Source: Enterocloster clostridioformis (GTDB taxonomy: Bacteria; Bacillota; Clostridia; Lachnospirales; Lachnospiraceae). Taken from it: 64,000 nt of DNA. The notes beneath the pieces are model-generated. The model made no database searches. It saw only the letters and a program-made list of their open reading frames with translations, and was not told where the DNA came from. The stretch is from contig NZ_JAIWZC010000001.1 of assembly GCF_020297485.1 (NCBI RefSeq), forward strand, positions 2,480,001-2,544,000. The letters run 5' to 3'. This document shows, piece after piece, positions 17,739-27,053 of the stretch. A program made the position numbers and the translations under genes. The stretch's first letter is position 1. The number at the start of each line of letters is the position of its first letter.

Positions 17739-18572
17739 TTAAGGATTTATTACTTTATTCCCTACCGGCACCATAACCTTGACTATATACTGTTCATACG
17801 CCTTCACCGTCAGCTCGTCCAGCATCAAATCCTCATACCATATCTTCCCCAGCCGGATTCCCCGCTCCCCTGCAAAGGCGGTGATGAGACGGTAGGACTT
17901 TTCCATGTTCCACAGATGGCCCCTGCTGTACAACTCCACGTAGGTTCCCTCCGGCCGATTCTGAACCCGGTGGGAGACAGTTTTCTTGTCCAGCCTGGTA
18001 TACACCTTCACGCAGCGGTCATATATGCCACGTTCCAGGTCCTCTCCCAGATAAATGGATCCCACTGCGCCCACTGCGCCGTTGTACTTTTCCTGCATTC
18101 TGACATGCTCCGCAATCTCCACCGCGGCCTTCCGCTCCGATCCCGCGCTGATGTCCGACACCAGCAGATATTCCCTGTCCCTCTCCACCAGCCTTGGCTC
18201 GTCCAACGCGGTGTTCATGGCCAGCCTCACCGACTCTTCCTCATGAAGGATAAAGCGCTTCATATTCTTCAGACGCCGTATCTCCTCGTCAATCTGGCGC
18301 TTCTTTCCGTCTATCATGGACATGAACCGCTCCGGGGAACGGTTTTCCATATACTCCTTGATTTCCCCCAGGGACATTCCCAATTTCTGCAGGGCGCGAA
18401 TGACCTCGAACGTGTCCATCTGCCATACAAAATAATACCTGTATCCGTTCTCCTCCTTGATGGCCGGGGAAAAAAGGCCTATTTCGTCGTAGTGAAATAA
18501 AGTGTGCTTCCCGACCCCCAGTATTCTGGCGAATTCCCCGGTGGTAAAATATAGTTCCGACTGTTTTTCCAT
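17739..18572 (-). CDS. MerR-family regulator with effector-binding domain (BmrR-like)
   Basis: 277 residues. The N-terminal MerR HTH is [29 protein letters not shown], with the GYRYY wing, then a long coiled-coil linker. The C-terminal domain of about 150 residues resembles GyrI-like/BmrR effector-binding domains (ending [12 protein letters not shown]). Such proteins bind organic cations or drugs and activate efflux genes. It is divergent from a MATE pump gene whose promoter has a 19-bp spacer with an internal dyad, so it very likely controls that pump. AGAGGAGA precedes the ATG. Confidence 0.9.
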   Translation of the reverse strand: MEKQSELYFTTGEFARILGVGKHTLFHYDEIGLFSPAIKEENGYRYYFVWQMDTFEVIRALQKLGMSLGEIKEYMENRSPERFMSMIDGKKRQIDEEIRRLKNMKRFILHEEESVRLAMNTALDEPRLVERDREYLLVSDISAGSERKAAVEIAEHVRMQEKYNGAVGAVGSIYLGEDLERGIYDRCVKVYTRLDKKTVSHRVQNRPEGTYVELYSRGHLWNMEKSYRLITAFAGERGIRLGKIWYEDLMLDELTVKAYEQYIVKVMVPVGNKVINP

Positions 18573-18588
18573 TTTCGCTAATCTCCTC

Positions 18589-18619
18589 TTGACTATCGGG
18601 TTACCCTATAGCATATGAT
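18589..18619 (+). promoter_or_regulatory. MerR-type promoter and operator of the MATE gene
   Basis: TTGACT (-35, 18589-18594) and TATGAT (-10, 18614-18619) are 19 bp apart, the long spacer typical of MerR-activated promoters. A 19-bp near-perfect dyad fills the spacer: CTAT-C-GGGT-T-ACCC-T-ATAG, 18593-18611. Confidence 0.85.
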
Positions 18620-18688
18620 AATACCTGCAGCTGAAATTATCAAGTTCCAACCATACTTAACTTATTGAATTAAAACAGGAGTGTTAAC

Positions 18689-20017
18689 ATGAGTCATTCA
18701 TTATCCAAAAAATTTACATTCGGGTCTCTGCTGCTGTTTGCGCTGCCCACCACTGTCATGATGGTGGTGATGTCCCTGTACACCATTGTGGACGGGGTTT
18801 TCGTATCCCGGTTCGTCAGCACCAACGCTCTTTCATCCGTCAATATCGTCTACCCTGTGATTAACATCGTGCTGGGCATCTCCGTCATGCTGTCCATGGG
18901 AAGCAATGCCATTGTGGCAAAAAAAATGGGAGAAGGCCGGCCTGACAGCGCCAGGGAAACCTTCACCGCCATTATTCTGCTGAATATCATAATCGGACTG
19001 GCCTTTGCAATCATCGGGAACCTGACGGCAGTGCCCCTTTCCCGTATGCTGGGAGCCAGCGACCTGCTCCTAGAGGACTGCGTCACCTACCTGCGCTGGC
19101 AGCTGGCTTTTGCTCCCTCCCTCATGCTTCAGATCCAATTTCAGATGTATTTTGTCACGGAGGGGAAGCCAGGCATCGGACTGTTCCTCACCCTTCTGGC
19201 AGGCATTGCCAACGCAGCGCTGGATTATGTGCTGATTGTACCCATGGGAATGGGGATTGCCGGGGCAGCCATTGCCACGGTCACCGGCTACACCATACCG
19301 GCCCTAATCGGCCTCATCTACTTTGCCGCCGCCAGACAGAGCCTGTGGTTCGTACGGCCCCGCTTCGTAAAAAAGGAGCTGGGAGAAGCCTGTCTCAACG
19401 GCTCCTCCGAGATGGTGACGAACCTTTCCTCCGGCGTCATCACCTTCCTGTTCAATCTGCTGATGATGCATTTTGCAGGTGAGGACGGGGTGGCTGCCAT
19501 CACCATCATCCAGTATTCCCAGTTCCTGTTAAACGCATTGTTTATGGGATTTTCCCAGGGCGTGTCTCCGGTCATAAGCTTTAACTACGGAAGCCGGAAC
19601 CATAAACAGCTCAGGCAGGTATTTAAAACCTCCCTCATTTTCACGGCAGCCTCATCCCTGGCTGTTTTCCTCATGGCCCAGCTGGGCGGCAGTCTGGTGG
19701 TGGAAATTTTCGCCCGCAGGGGAACGCCGGTCTATGAACTGGCAAGGCACGGATTCATGATATTTGCATGCAGCTTCCTCTTTTCCGGCTTCACCATCTT
19801 TTCCTCCGCCCTGTTCACGGCCCTGTCCGACGGACGGATATCCGCTATCATCTCCTTCGTGCGCACCTTTGGCCTGATTATCACCAGCCTGCTGGTGCTG
19901 CCCTTCATCATCGGGATGGACGGCGTGTGGCTGGCCATTCCCATAGCAGAATTCGGCGGTATCCTGCTGTGCCTTTATTTTCTGCGCAAATACAAGACCA
20001 GATATCACTATGCCTGA
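18689..20017 (+). CDS. MATE-family multidrug efflux transporter
   Basis: 442 residues with about 12 membrane helices in two halves. The N-terminal signature is LPTTVMMVVMSLYTIVDGVFVSRF, and the second half has FMGFSQGVSPVISFNYG. MATE pumps expel drugs or metabolites in exchange for Na+ or H+. Divergent from merR and driven by the 19-bp-spacer promoter, so expression is probably inducible by the ligand of that regulator. Confidence 0.92.
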   Translation: MSHSLSKKFTFGSLLLFALPTTVMMVVMSLYTIVDGVFVSRFVSTNALSSVNIVYPVINIVLGISVMLSMGSNAIVAKKMGEGRPDSARETFTAIILLNIIIGLAFAIIGNLTAVPLSRMLGASDLLLEDCVTYLRWQLAFAPSLMLQIQFQMYFVTEGKPGIGLFLTLLAGIANAALDYVLIVPMGMGIAGAAIATVTGYTIPALIGLIYFAAARQSLWFVRPRFVKKELGEACLNGSSEMVTNLSSGVITFLFNLLMMHFAGEDGVAAITIIQYSQFLLNALFMGFSQGVSPVISFNYGSRNHKQLRQVFKTSLIFTAASSLAVFLMAQLGGSLVVEIFARRGTPVYELARHGFMIFACSFLFSGFTIFSSALFTALSDGRISAIISFVRTFGLIITSLLVLPFIIGMDGVWLAIPIAEFGGILLCLYFLRKYKTRYHYA

Positions 20018-20034
20018 TGGTTTAACTGCCCCGT

Positions 20035-20080
20035 AAAAAAGTGGTTGGCCCGGCGCTTTGATACAAAGCAGTCCGGGCCA
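20035..20080 (-). terminator. Terminator of the locus 2 operon (minus strand)
   Basis: TGGCCCGG (20046-20053) plus GCTTTG pairs with CAAAGC plus CCGGGCCA (20073-20080), loop ATA. On the minus strand a T6 run (20035-20040) lies 5 nt after the stem. It also separates the convergent MATE gene. Confidence 0.8.
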
Positions 20081-20176
20081 GCGTCATTTCTGACATATCC
20101 AGCATAAACCATGGAGCCGCTCTAAGGTCAAGGCAATTTCATCCATGGAGATAATTGTAAGGTTTCTTACGAAATT

Positions 20177-20956
20177 TCACGACACTCCTTTGATAAACTT
20201 GGTGGGAGATTTGGAGGTATATTTTTTGAACACGGAGCAAAAATGCTTGTAGTCCGTAAATCCGGTGGCCTCTGATATCTCACTGATTCTGTACTGTCTG
20301 GTGCCCAGCATCACGATGGCCTGCTGTACCCTGTATTTATTGAGAAAGTCCAGGAAGGTCTGCCCCGTGACCTCCTTGAATTTCCTGCTCAGATAGCTGG
20401 CGCTGACCCCCAGGTCATCTGAGATGGATTCTATGCTCAGCTTCCTGGCAAAATCCTCCCGTATGGCCTTTATGGCCCTGGATACATACTGGTTCTCCGA
20501 CAAATCCAGCTGCATGTAGTACTCCAGGTTCAGGTTGCCCCCCTCTATCTCCGCCTGCTCCATCACATGCTCCACCTGGCGGCTGTTCACGATTTCCTCC
20601 CCCAGCCGTTCCATGATATCTGCCAGGGCTTCCTCGTCCACAGGTTTTAGCAGGTACTCGCAGACCCTGGCCTCGATGGCGCGCCTGGCATACTCAAAAT
20701 CCGCGTAGCTGGTCAGGAGGATGCTCTTAAACCTTACCTGCTCCGAGGCTTTCTTTATCATCTCTATGCCGTCCATAAAGGGCATGCAGATATCCGTTAT
20801 GACCACATCCGGCCTGTATTCCAGAATCTTTTCATATCCGTCCCGGCCGTCGGCGGCCTCCGCCACCACCACGCAGTCCATGGACAGCCAGTCCGTGGTA
20901 TAGACCAGCCCCTTTCGTATCATCTCTTCGTCTTCCGCAATCAACACACGCAACAT
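20177..20956 (-). CDS. YesN/HptR-type response regulator, locus 2
   Basis: 259 residues. The receiver domain has AEDEEM, phospho-acceptor Asp in PDVVITDICMPFMDG, and Lys in LLKPVDEE. The C-terminal AraC HTH has SIESISDDLGVSASYLSRKF and ISEISEATGFTDYKHFCSVFKKYTSKSP. Overlaps the kinase gene by 16 bp. Last gene of the SBP-permease-ATPase-SBP-HK-RR operon. Its length and order match the HptR part of the staphylococcal HptRSA hexose-phosphate sensor, from family memory only. Confidence 0.93.
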   Translation of the reverse strand: MLRVLIAEDEEMIRKGLVYTTDWLSMDCVVVAEAADGRDGYEKILEYRPDVVITDICMPFMDGIEMIKKASEQVRFKSILLTSYADFEYARRAIEARVCEYLLKPVDEEALADIMERLGEEIVNSRQVEHVMEQAEIEGGNLNLEYYMQLDLSENQYVSRAIKAIREDFARKLSIESISDDLGVSASYLSRKFKEVTGQTFLDFLNKYRVQQAIVMLGTRQYRISEISEATGFTDYKHFCSVFKKYTSKSPTKFIKGVS

Positions 20957-22653
20957 CCGTCTGATTCCTCTCTTTTCACCGGCAGGGTCACCACCAGGGT
21001 GGTGCCGTGCCCCTCCGCGCTTCTGATCTCCACCCCGTAGGGGCGTCCGTACAGGATATCGATTCTTCTGTGAATATTATACAGTCCCGAATGCCTTCTG
21101 GGATTTTCCTTCTGTTCCAGCAGGGCTGTCAGCTCGCTTAAGGTGCACTGTGGGATTCCCACCCCGTCGTCCCGGCATATCATGATTAATTTTCCCTTAT
21201 GGATATAGGCTTTCAGCTCCACGGTCAGGTTAAGCTGCTTTCCAAACCCGTATTTCACTGCATTCTCAATCATGGGCTGGAGCACCAGCTTGGGAATCCG
21301 CAGGTCCATGGTCTCCGGCTCCACGTCAATCCTGCACCGGAACCGTTCCCCAAACCTGCGCTTTAATATGGTCAGATAGGATTCCAGATGCTCTAAGTCC
21401 TCCTTTAACGTCACCTCTGCCTTGCTGCCGTCCAGGCTGTAGCGCAGAAGATTGGACAGGCTGAACACCATCCTCTCCGCTGTTGCAGGCTCCAGCTTGC
21501 ACATGTACCGGATGTTCTCCAGGGTATTGTACAGGAAATGGGGATTGAACTGGGATTCCAGCTGCTTGTTCTGGGCCATGGACACCAGCTCCGCCATCTT
21601 CCGGTTGTTCTCCATCTGGATTCTCAGGCTCTGTATGGTCTCGTTATAGGCGTCGGCAATGATTTTGAATTCATTGTCGCTCTGTATCCGTATGACACCT
21701 TCCAGGTCTCCGTCCCTGGCATTCTCCATCACATCCAGAATTTTATAGAAATCCTCTGTTTTTTTCTCCGTCACCTTCCTGGAGTTGAGAAGCATCCACA
21801 GGGTCATGAGCACCAGGGCCGTGATGACCAGGCCGCTGCCCAGGCCCAGTGAAATGACAATGTTCTGGATATCGGAGATGGAATACACGGCAAACCCTCC
21901 CCTGGAAACCCGCTGCCTGGAGACCAGATACATCTGTTTCTTTTGGCTCAAATACCTGCCCGACTCCATGAGGACCTTCATGACCTGGTTGCTGCTGTTT
22001 AAGAAGCTGTAATTACTGCTGACATAGGCCCAGCCAAAGGGATCCGCGATAATGGTCTGGATATCCGGCTTGTCCACAAGTGCCTTAAACTGGCTGCTGG
22101 GAATGGAACACAGTATATAGCCCTGCTTTTTGTTCCCATCCATCACGCTCCGCCCTATGACAATCGTACTGCCGCCGTTTTTCCATCCTTCCGCCAGCTT
22201 AAGAGCCGTCCTGTTGGGCTCCCGGTCCATATCGTCAAATATGCCCCAGGACACGCCCTCCGGCACATCCAGGAACGGAGGGAGGTCACTGCGGCTGGAC
22301 AGAAGGATGCTCCTGCTGCTGTCCATGACAAACAAATCACCCTCCAGTCCCAGACTGTTGGTGATGCCGTAAAATTTCCCAGACAGCTCAGCCTTTCCGT
22401 CCTGGTCGCGGACTCTGTCAAAGAGGCCGGGCTGGGAAGCCATTTCCTCCACACCATCCTCATACCGCGCCAGCACGTTGTCCAGCAGACCGGCCACATA
22501 CCGGTTGTGCTCAATATTGCCGCTCTTTTTCCCGTGGAGCAGCACCGTCATAAAGAGCAGGCCGCACACCAGGGTAAATACAACCGCCGGGACAATGGCG
22601 TAGGCGATAAACATGCGCTCCAGTTCATGGCGGAAATACCGTTCTTTCTTCAC
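20941..22653 (-). CDS. YesM/HptS-type sensor histidine kinase, locus 2
   Basis: 570 residues. Helix 1 (about 12-36, MFIAYAIVPAVVFTLVCGLLFM) is followed by an extracytoplasmic sensor of about 240 residues and helix 2 (about 270-290, LGLGSGLVITALVLMTLWML). The kinase core has ESQFNPHFLYNTLENIRYMC, QPMIENAVKYG (N box), CRDDGVGIP and GHGTTLVVTLP. The start overlaps the stop of the upstream SBP gene by 4 bp (ATGA), the strongest hint that this SBP delivers the signal to the kinase. Confidence 0.93.
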   Translation of the reverse strand: MKKERYFRHELERMFIAYAIVPAVVFTLVCGLLFMTVLLHGKKSGNIEHNRYVAGLLDNVLARYEDGVEEMASQPGLFDRVRDQDGKAELSGKFYGITNSLGLEGDLFVMDSSRSILLSSRSDLPPFLDVPEGVSWGIFDDMDREPNRTALKLAEGWKNGGSTIVIGRSVMDGNKKQGYILCSIPSSQFKALVDKPDIQTIIADPFGWAYVSSNYSFLNSSNQVMKVLMESGRYLSQKKQMYLVSRQRVSRGGFAVYSISDIQNIVISLGLGSGLVITALVLMTLWMLLNSRKVTEKKTEDFYKILDVMENARDGDLEGVIRIQSDNEFKIIADAYNETIQSLRIQMENNRKMAELVSMAQNKQLESQFNPHFLYNTLENIRYMCKLEPATAERMVFSLSNLLRYSLDGSKAEVTLKEDLEHLESYLTILKRRFGERFRCRIDVEPETMDLRIPKLVLQPMIENAVKYGFGKQLNLTVELKAYIHKGKLIMICRDDGVGIPQCTLSELTALLEQKENPRRHSGLYNIHRRIDILYGRPYGVEIRSAEGHGTTLVVTLPVKREESDGCCVC

Positions 22654-23777
22654 TGGCTCCCCACCTCCCCGGATATGCCTGCGTCCTCCTCAAGCACCCT
22701 GTTGTAAATAGAGGCAAAATGCTCCAGCCACGTCCCCTTTCTGGAATTCACCTCCTCCTCCCTGCTGTATATGATGTGGATATCCTCCTTATCCGGCAGG
22801 TAGGAAGGTTCCTCCACATCCTTTCTCACGGAACGGCGGTCCAGCCTCATGGAGATAACGGTCTGGGCGTCCTTACCCGTTACAAAGTCCACAAAATCCC
22901 TGGCCTCCTCCACATGGCGGCTGCCCTTTACGATACAGACGCTGTCCGGCGTGGAGATAACCCCCTCCTTCATATACACCAGCTTTACCGGCCCCTTGTC
23001 CGCCACATAGTGGGCGGCCGCCTCCTCAAAGGTAAGGCCCACGGCGTATTTTCCACGGGCCACCCCCTGGTACACCTCCCCGGATCCGCCTAACAGGATA
23101 CCGTCCAGATTCCGGCAGAAGTCCTCCACGTAATCCCAGCCCTGCTCCGGCTCCCCGTCCCCCATGGCATAAAGCATATTGATGAGATGTTCGTAGGCCG
23201 AGGACGACGTGGCAGGGTCGCACATGGCAATTCTGCCTTTCAGCTCCGGCTTTAACAGATCCCCGTAGCCCTCCACCTCCACATCACCAATCAGGTTTGT
23301 ATTCACCATGATTACGCTGGGAATATCCGTGAACCGGCTCATATTGCCTTCCCTGTTCTTAAACTCATCCCGCACCATATCCTCATTGCGGCTTATGTAG
23401 GGCTCAAACAGCTCCCTCTTGGGACTGGTAGTGGAAAGGGAACCGCCCCAGAAGATGTCGCAGGGAGGATCGCTCCCCTCCTCCGCCATCTTAAGTAGCT
23501 CCCCCGTGCCTCCGGTCTGGACAAAGACCCGTATTCCGGTCCGTCCCTCAAATTCCGACACAATGGGGTTGATGAACTCAAGGGGATGAGGGCAGTAAAT
23601 CACCAGCTCCTCATCCCCTGCATGGTCCCCGCCTGCCGCATAATCCGCACCTGTCACATGGTCCCCGCCTGCCGCATGGCCCGCAGCCGCAGAAGTCCCG
23701 CTGCCTGCGCAGCCGGCCAGGCAGAGGGACATCCCTATCACTGTAATATATTTGTTCCAACTCTTCTTCATACCCAT
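22650..23777 (-). CDS. Sensor-linked extracytoplasmic binding lipoprotein (HptA/AfuA type), locus 2
   Basis: About 375 residues from the ATG at 23777. The frame opens at 23876, but the lipoprotein signal (ITVIGMSLCLAGCAGSG) begins near 23777, where AGGAATCAG precedes the ATG. The linker is Ala/Gly/Asp rich with repeats such as AGGDH. The mature domain runs ELVIYCPHPLEFINPIVSEFEGRTGI, with GELLKMAEEGSDPPCDIFWG and MCDPATSSSAYEHL, homologous to the locus 1 SBP. It is the second SBP of this operon and overlaps the kinase gene, so a co-sensor role is likely. The ligand may be a sugar phosphate by analogy with HptA. Confidence 0.88.
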   Translation of the reverse strand: MGMKKSWNKYITVIGMSLCLAGCAGSGTSAAAGHAAGGDHVTGADYAAGGDHAGDEELVIYCPHPLEFINPIVSEFEGRTGIRVFVQTGGTGELLKMAEEGSDPPCDIFWGGSLSTTSPKRELFEPYISRNEDMVRDEFKNREGNMSRFTDIPSVIMVNTNLIGDVEVEGYGDLLKPELKGRIAMCDPATSSSAYEHLINMLYAMGDGEPEQGWDYVEDFCRNLDGILLGGSGEVYQGVARGKYAVGLTFEEAAAHYVADKGPVKLVYMKEGVISTPDSVCIVKGSRHVEEARDFVDFVTGKDAQTVISMRLDRRSVRKDVEEPSYLPDKEDIHIIYSREEEVNSRKGTWLEHFASIYNRVLEEDAGISGEVGSQ

Positions 23778-23918
23778 CTGATTCCTCATACTGCCTGCCA
23801 AACCACATCCTCCGGCCATGCTGTCCGGGGGGCGCATGGCCCGGCAGCCGACCTTCTTCCGGCCATCCGGAACCAAACCGGCCCGGGCATTATACCTTTC
23901 GACATTATACCAATGTGT

Positions 23919-24995
23919 CTACAGGATGTAAACCCCCTTGGGATCGAAATCCAGGTATGCCTTCTCCCCCACCTCGTATATCCTGCGGTTCACGGGATTG
24001 TAATCCGTAATCTGAATCTCCATGTTCCCCACCATGACCTGATAGTACTGATAGGATCCCATGAAGGTGGACAGGGTGACAGTGCCTTCCAAAAGCCCCT
24101 GCTCCGCCAGGGTTGCCCCCTCGGGCCGGATAACCAGCACGGCGTCATCCCCCGGCCCCGCCTTTGCAAAATTGTTGACCGTAAGCTCCTGTCCCACAAC
24201 GTCGATAACCGCCTTTTCACCGCTTGCGGACCTGACCTTAGCCTCCAGAAAATTGGCCTCACCGATGAAGTCTGCCACGAACCTGGAATTGGGATGGTAG
24301 TAAATCTCCCTGGGCGTCCCAATCTGCTCCACCTTTCCCTTGCTCATGATAATGATTTTATCGGAAATGCTCATGGCCTCGGACTGGTCATGTGTCACAT
24401 AGATGGCCGTAATGCCCACCTTCTGCTGGATTTTACGGATTTCCGTCCTCATAGTGACCCTCAGCTTGGCGTCCAGGTTGCTTAAGGGCTCGTCAAAGAG
24501 CAGTACGCTGGGCTCGATGACAAGGGCCCTGGCCAGTGCCACGCGCTGCTGCTGGCCGCCGGAGAGCTGGTTGGTCATGCGGGACTCCATGCCCTCCATC
24601 TCCACCAGCTTGAGGATGCTCATGACCCTCTCATAAATCTCCTCCTTGGGGAGCTTGCGTATCTTAAGGCCATAGGCCACATTGTCAAATACATTATAAT
24701 GGGGCAGAAGGGCGTAGCTCTGAAACACCATGGCCGTATCCCTCTTATTGGGCGTCAGAGCATTGATGGCCTCATCCCCCAGGTAAATATCCCCCTCATC
24801 CGGGCTCTCAAATCCCGCGATCATGCGCAGGGTAGTGGTCTTGCCGCATCCCGAAGGCCCCAGAAGTGTCACAAAGCTGCCGGGCTCAATATCCAGGGTG
24901 GTATCCTGCACTGCATAGAATTCCTTCCCTGTCTTTGGATCTGTATATATTTTGGAAATGTGTTCCAGACGAACACCTTTTTTCTGTTTATCCAT
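23919..24995 (-). CDS. ABC transporter ATP-binding protein (PotA/FbpC/AfuC type), locus 2
   Basis: 358 residues with Walker A GPSGCGKTTT, signature LSGGQQQR, Walker B VLLFDEP, LSNLDAKLR and the switch His in YVTHDQSEAM. A C-terminal TOBE-like domain follows (VLVIRPEGATL, ending DFDPKGVYIL). The start at 24995 is chosen for its GAGGAGG site; the frame is open 9 codons upstream. It follows the permease gene across an intergenic repeat pair. Energises import through the locus 2 permease. Confidence 0.94.
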   Translation of the reverse strand: MDKQKKGVRLEHISKIYTDPKTGKEFYAVQDTTLDIEPGSFVTLLGPSGCGKTTTLRMIAGFESPDEGDIYLGDEAINALTPNKRDTAMVFQSYALLPHYNVFDNVAYGLKIRKLPKEEIYERVMSILKLVEMEGMESRMTNQLSGGQQQRVALARALVIEPSVLLFDEPLSNLDAKLRVTMRTEIRKIQQKVGITAIYVTHDQSEAMSISDKIIIMSKGKVEQIGTPREIYYHPNSRFVADFIGEANFLEAKVRSASGEKAVIDVVGQELTVNNFAKAGPGDDAVLVIRPEGATLAEQGLLEGTVTLSTFMGSYQYYQVMVGNMEIQITDYNPVNRRIYEVGEKAYLDFDPKGVYIL

Positions 24996-25010
24996 ATCAA
25001 CTTTCCTCCT

Positions 25011-25072
25011 CGCTATGAGCACTTAGCGTCTGTCTTTTAGACGCTTACGTGCGATGCATGCCACTGGCGCTT
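25011..25072. repeat. Intergenic direct repeat, copy 1 (62 bp)
   Basis: Starts CGCTATGAGCACTTAGCG and ends ATGCATGCCACTGGCGCTT. It contains the small hairpin GCGTCT/AGACGC. Nearly identical to 25107-25168 (3 differences). Confidence 0.85.
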
Positions 25073-25106
25073 GGCGGGCGTCCTTTGACCGCTTAGCGCA
25101 GCGGCC

Positions 25107-25168
25107 CGCTATGAGCACTTAGCGCCTGTCCTTCAGACGCTTACGTGCGATGCATGCCACTGGCGCTT
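25107..25168. repeat. Intergenic direct repeat, copy 2 (62 bp)
   Basis: Second copy, 96 bp downstream, between the ATPase and permease genes of locus 2. Two of the three differences fall in the hairpin, which is weakened. The repeat touches the permease stop codon. Confidence 0.85.
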
Positions 25169-26873
25169 ACTCCTGCTTTATCTTCCTGCTGACTCCGAAG
25201 AACTTCATCAGGGTATTCATGATAAGTACCGCGCCGTAGGTTATGATAATCAGTACGGTTGCATAGGCGCATGCCACGCCGTAATTGCCCTTCTCAGCCT
25301 GCTCATTGATCTGGCAGGTGATGAGTAAGAAGTCAGGCGTCACCAGAAGAATGATGGCCGAAATTGCCGTGATGCTCCGCACAAAGGCCGTCACCAGGCC
25401 GCTGAAAAAGGAATCCTTAATCAGAGGAAGCGTTACGGTCATAAACACCTTGGCGGAGTTAGCGCCCATATCGTAGGCGGATTCCTCGATGGACTTGTCA
25501 ATCTGGCGCAGGGCTGAGATACCGCTCCTGGTGCCGGTGGGAAGGCTTCGCACGATGAATACGATAATCAGGATAAGGCCGGTTCCGTAGAGGCCGCTCA
25601 TGACGCCGGTCCTGAACAGGCCATTGGCATAACCCCTGATATATCCGATACCCAGCACGGTGCCGGGCACCGCCATAGCCAGCATGGATACGAATTCGAT
25701 AAATCCCTTGGCCTTAAACCGTTTCTTTACCACCAGGTAAGAGATGACCATGGACAGGAAGGCTGTCAGGGGAGCTGCAATCAGGGACAGGACAAAGGAG
25801 TCCTTAAAAGCCTTAAGTCCGCTGGTCTTAAACATGTACTGGAACCATTTAAGGCTCAGGCTGTAATCCCTGCCCCAAAGGGTGAACAGCGCGCCAAAGG
25901 GCACCATAATGTACATCAGCATGACAAAGACTGACACGGCGCCGCAGAAAATGGTCAGGGGAACCGTTACGCTCTTATCCTCTATGAGCATCCTCATGCG
26001 GGAAGCCTTTCCCGTAAGGGTGGCTGCGGTTTTCTTCTCCAGATAATACTTCTGGATCAGGAACAGGACCACGGTCAGGGACAAAAGCACTACGGACATG
26101 GCCGCGGCTCCGGTGGAGTCATAGGCTCCTGTCACCTGCAGATAGATGGTGGTGGCCAGTGTGTCGTAGGAACCTCCAATCAGCATGGGGTTGGCAAAAT
26201 CCGCCACAGACTCGATAAAGGTTACCAGGAATGCATTGCCCAGTCCGGGAAGAAGAAGGGGAAATGTAACGCTGGTAAACACCTTCCACCGGGTAGCTCC
26301 CATGTCCCTGGTCGCCTCTTCCAGGGAGGGATCGATATTCTTTAAGAGTCCCTTAAGCATCAGATAGCATACGGGGAAAAAGGTCAGCGTCTGCACAATG
26401 GCGATTCCCTTAAGCCCGTATACATTGGAATCATAGATTCCCAACAGGGATCGGGTGATGATGCCGCTTCGTCCAAACAGCATAATCATGGACAGTGACA
26501 GCACAAAAGGAGGGGAAACCACGGGAAGCATGGAAACCATGGCAAACAGCTTCTCAAGCACCTTTGTCTTAAGCTTTACATACACCTCCACATAGGCGAA
26601 CAGCAGACCGATGGCAGTGGATGCGATTCCCGTAATCATGCCTAACACCAGGGTGTTTTTAAAAGCCTTCTGGAACCGCTCCAGGCTCAGCACCCTCCCG
26701 AATACCTCCAGGGTAATCTTACCTTCCGAATAAAAGCTGTCTACCAGCAGCATCAGAAGGGGGTACAGGATGAACAATGCCAGGAATACCAGCAGTACCA
26801 CAATCATGCTTACCAGTATGGGGTCTGAAAAAAATTTCTTGCGCTCCAGATCAGCGCTCTGTTTTCTGGCCAC
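25167..26873 (-). CDS. ABC transporter permease, fused double domain (FbpB/AfuB type), locus 2
   Basis: 568 residues with about 12 helices in two halves. EAA loops are LEEATRDMGATRWKVFTSVTFPLL and IEESAYDMGANSAKVFMTVTLPLI. Related to the locus 1 permease but with a different gene order (permease before ATPase). The upstream gap of 180 bp to the SBP gene holds a strong hairpin. Imports the ligand of the dedicated SBP at 27054-28256. Confidence 0.94.
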   Translation of the reverse strand: MARKQSADLERKKFFSDPILVSMIVVLLVFLALFILYPLLMLLVDSFYSEGKITLEVFGRVLSLERFQKAFKNTLVLGMITGIASTAIGLLFAYVEVYVKLKTKVLEKLFAMVSMLPVVSPPFVLSLSMIMLFGRSGIITRSLLGIYDSNVYGLKGIAIVQTLTFFPVCYLMLKGLLKNIDPSLEEATRDMGATRWKVFTSVTFPLLLPGLGNAFLVTFIESVADFANPMLIGGSYDTLATTIYLQVTGAYDSTGAAAMSVVLLSLTVVLFLIQKYYLEKKTAATLTGKASRMRMLIEDKSVTVPLTIFCGAVSVFVMLMYIMVPFGALFTLWGRDYSLSLKWFQYMFKTSGLKAFKDSFVLSLIAAPLTAFLSMVISYLVVKKRFKAKGFIEFVSMLAMAVPGTVLGIGYIRGYANGLFRTGVMSGLYGTGLILIIVFIVRSLPTGTRSGISALRQIDKSIEESAYDMGANSAKVFMTVTLPLIKDSFFSGLVTAFVRSITAISAIILLVTPDFLLITCQINEQAEKGNYGVACAYATVLIIITYGAVLIMNTLMKFFGVSRKIKQE

Positions 26874-26956
26874 AATGAGGCCCCCTTTCCCGAGGAATTC
26901 TTTCCTCTTGATTTCTTACAGTCCTTTCTGCCAAGCCAGGACCATAATGTAACAAA

Positions 26957-26992
26957 TGCTGCGTAATGAATGATGACAACCATTACGCAGCA
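26957..26992 (-). terminator. Perfect 12-bp hairpin between SBP and permease genes (attenuator or 3' stabiliser)
   Basis: TGCTGCGTAATG (26957-26968) and CATTACGCAGCA (26981-26992) form a perfect stem with a 12-nt loop. On the minus strand it is followed by TTTGTTA, a weak T tract. The position suits partial termination after the SBP gene. Confidence 0.65.
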
Positions 26993-27053
26993 CCCGTTTG
27001 CAAGCTCACACTACATTACGTTTCCAAGTGCCGGACACCGGCAGGAGCCCTGC

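Noticed and set aside
25011..25168. Repeat pair as a CRISPR array
   Set aside because: Only two copies, a 62-bp unit and a 34-bp gap; no cas genes nearby.
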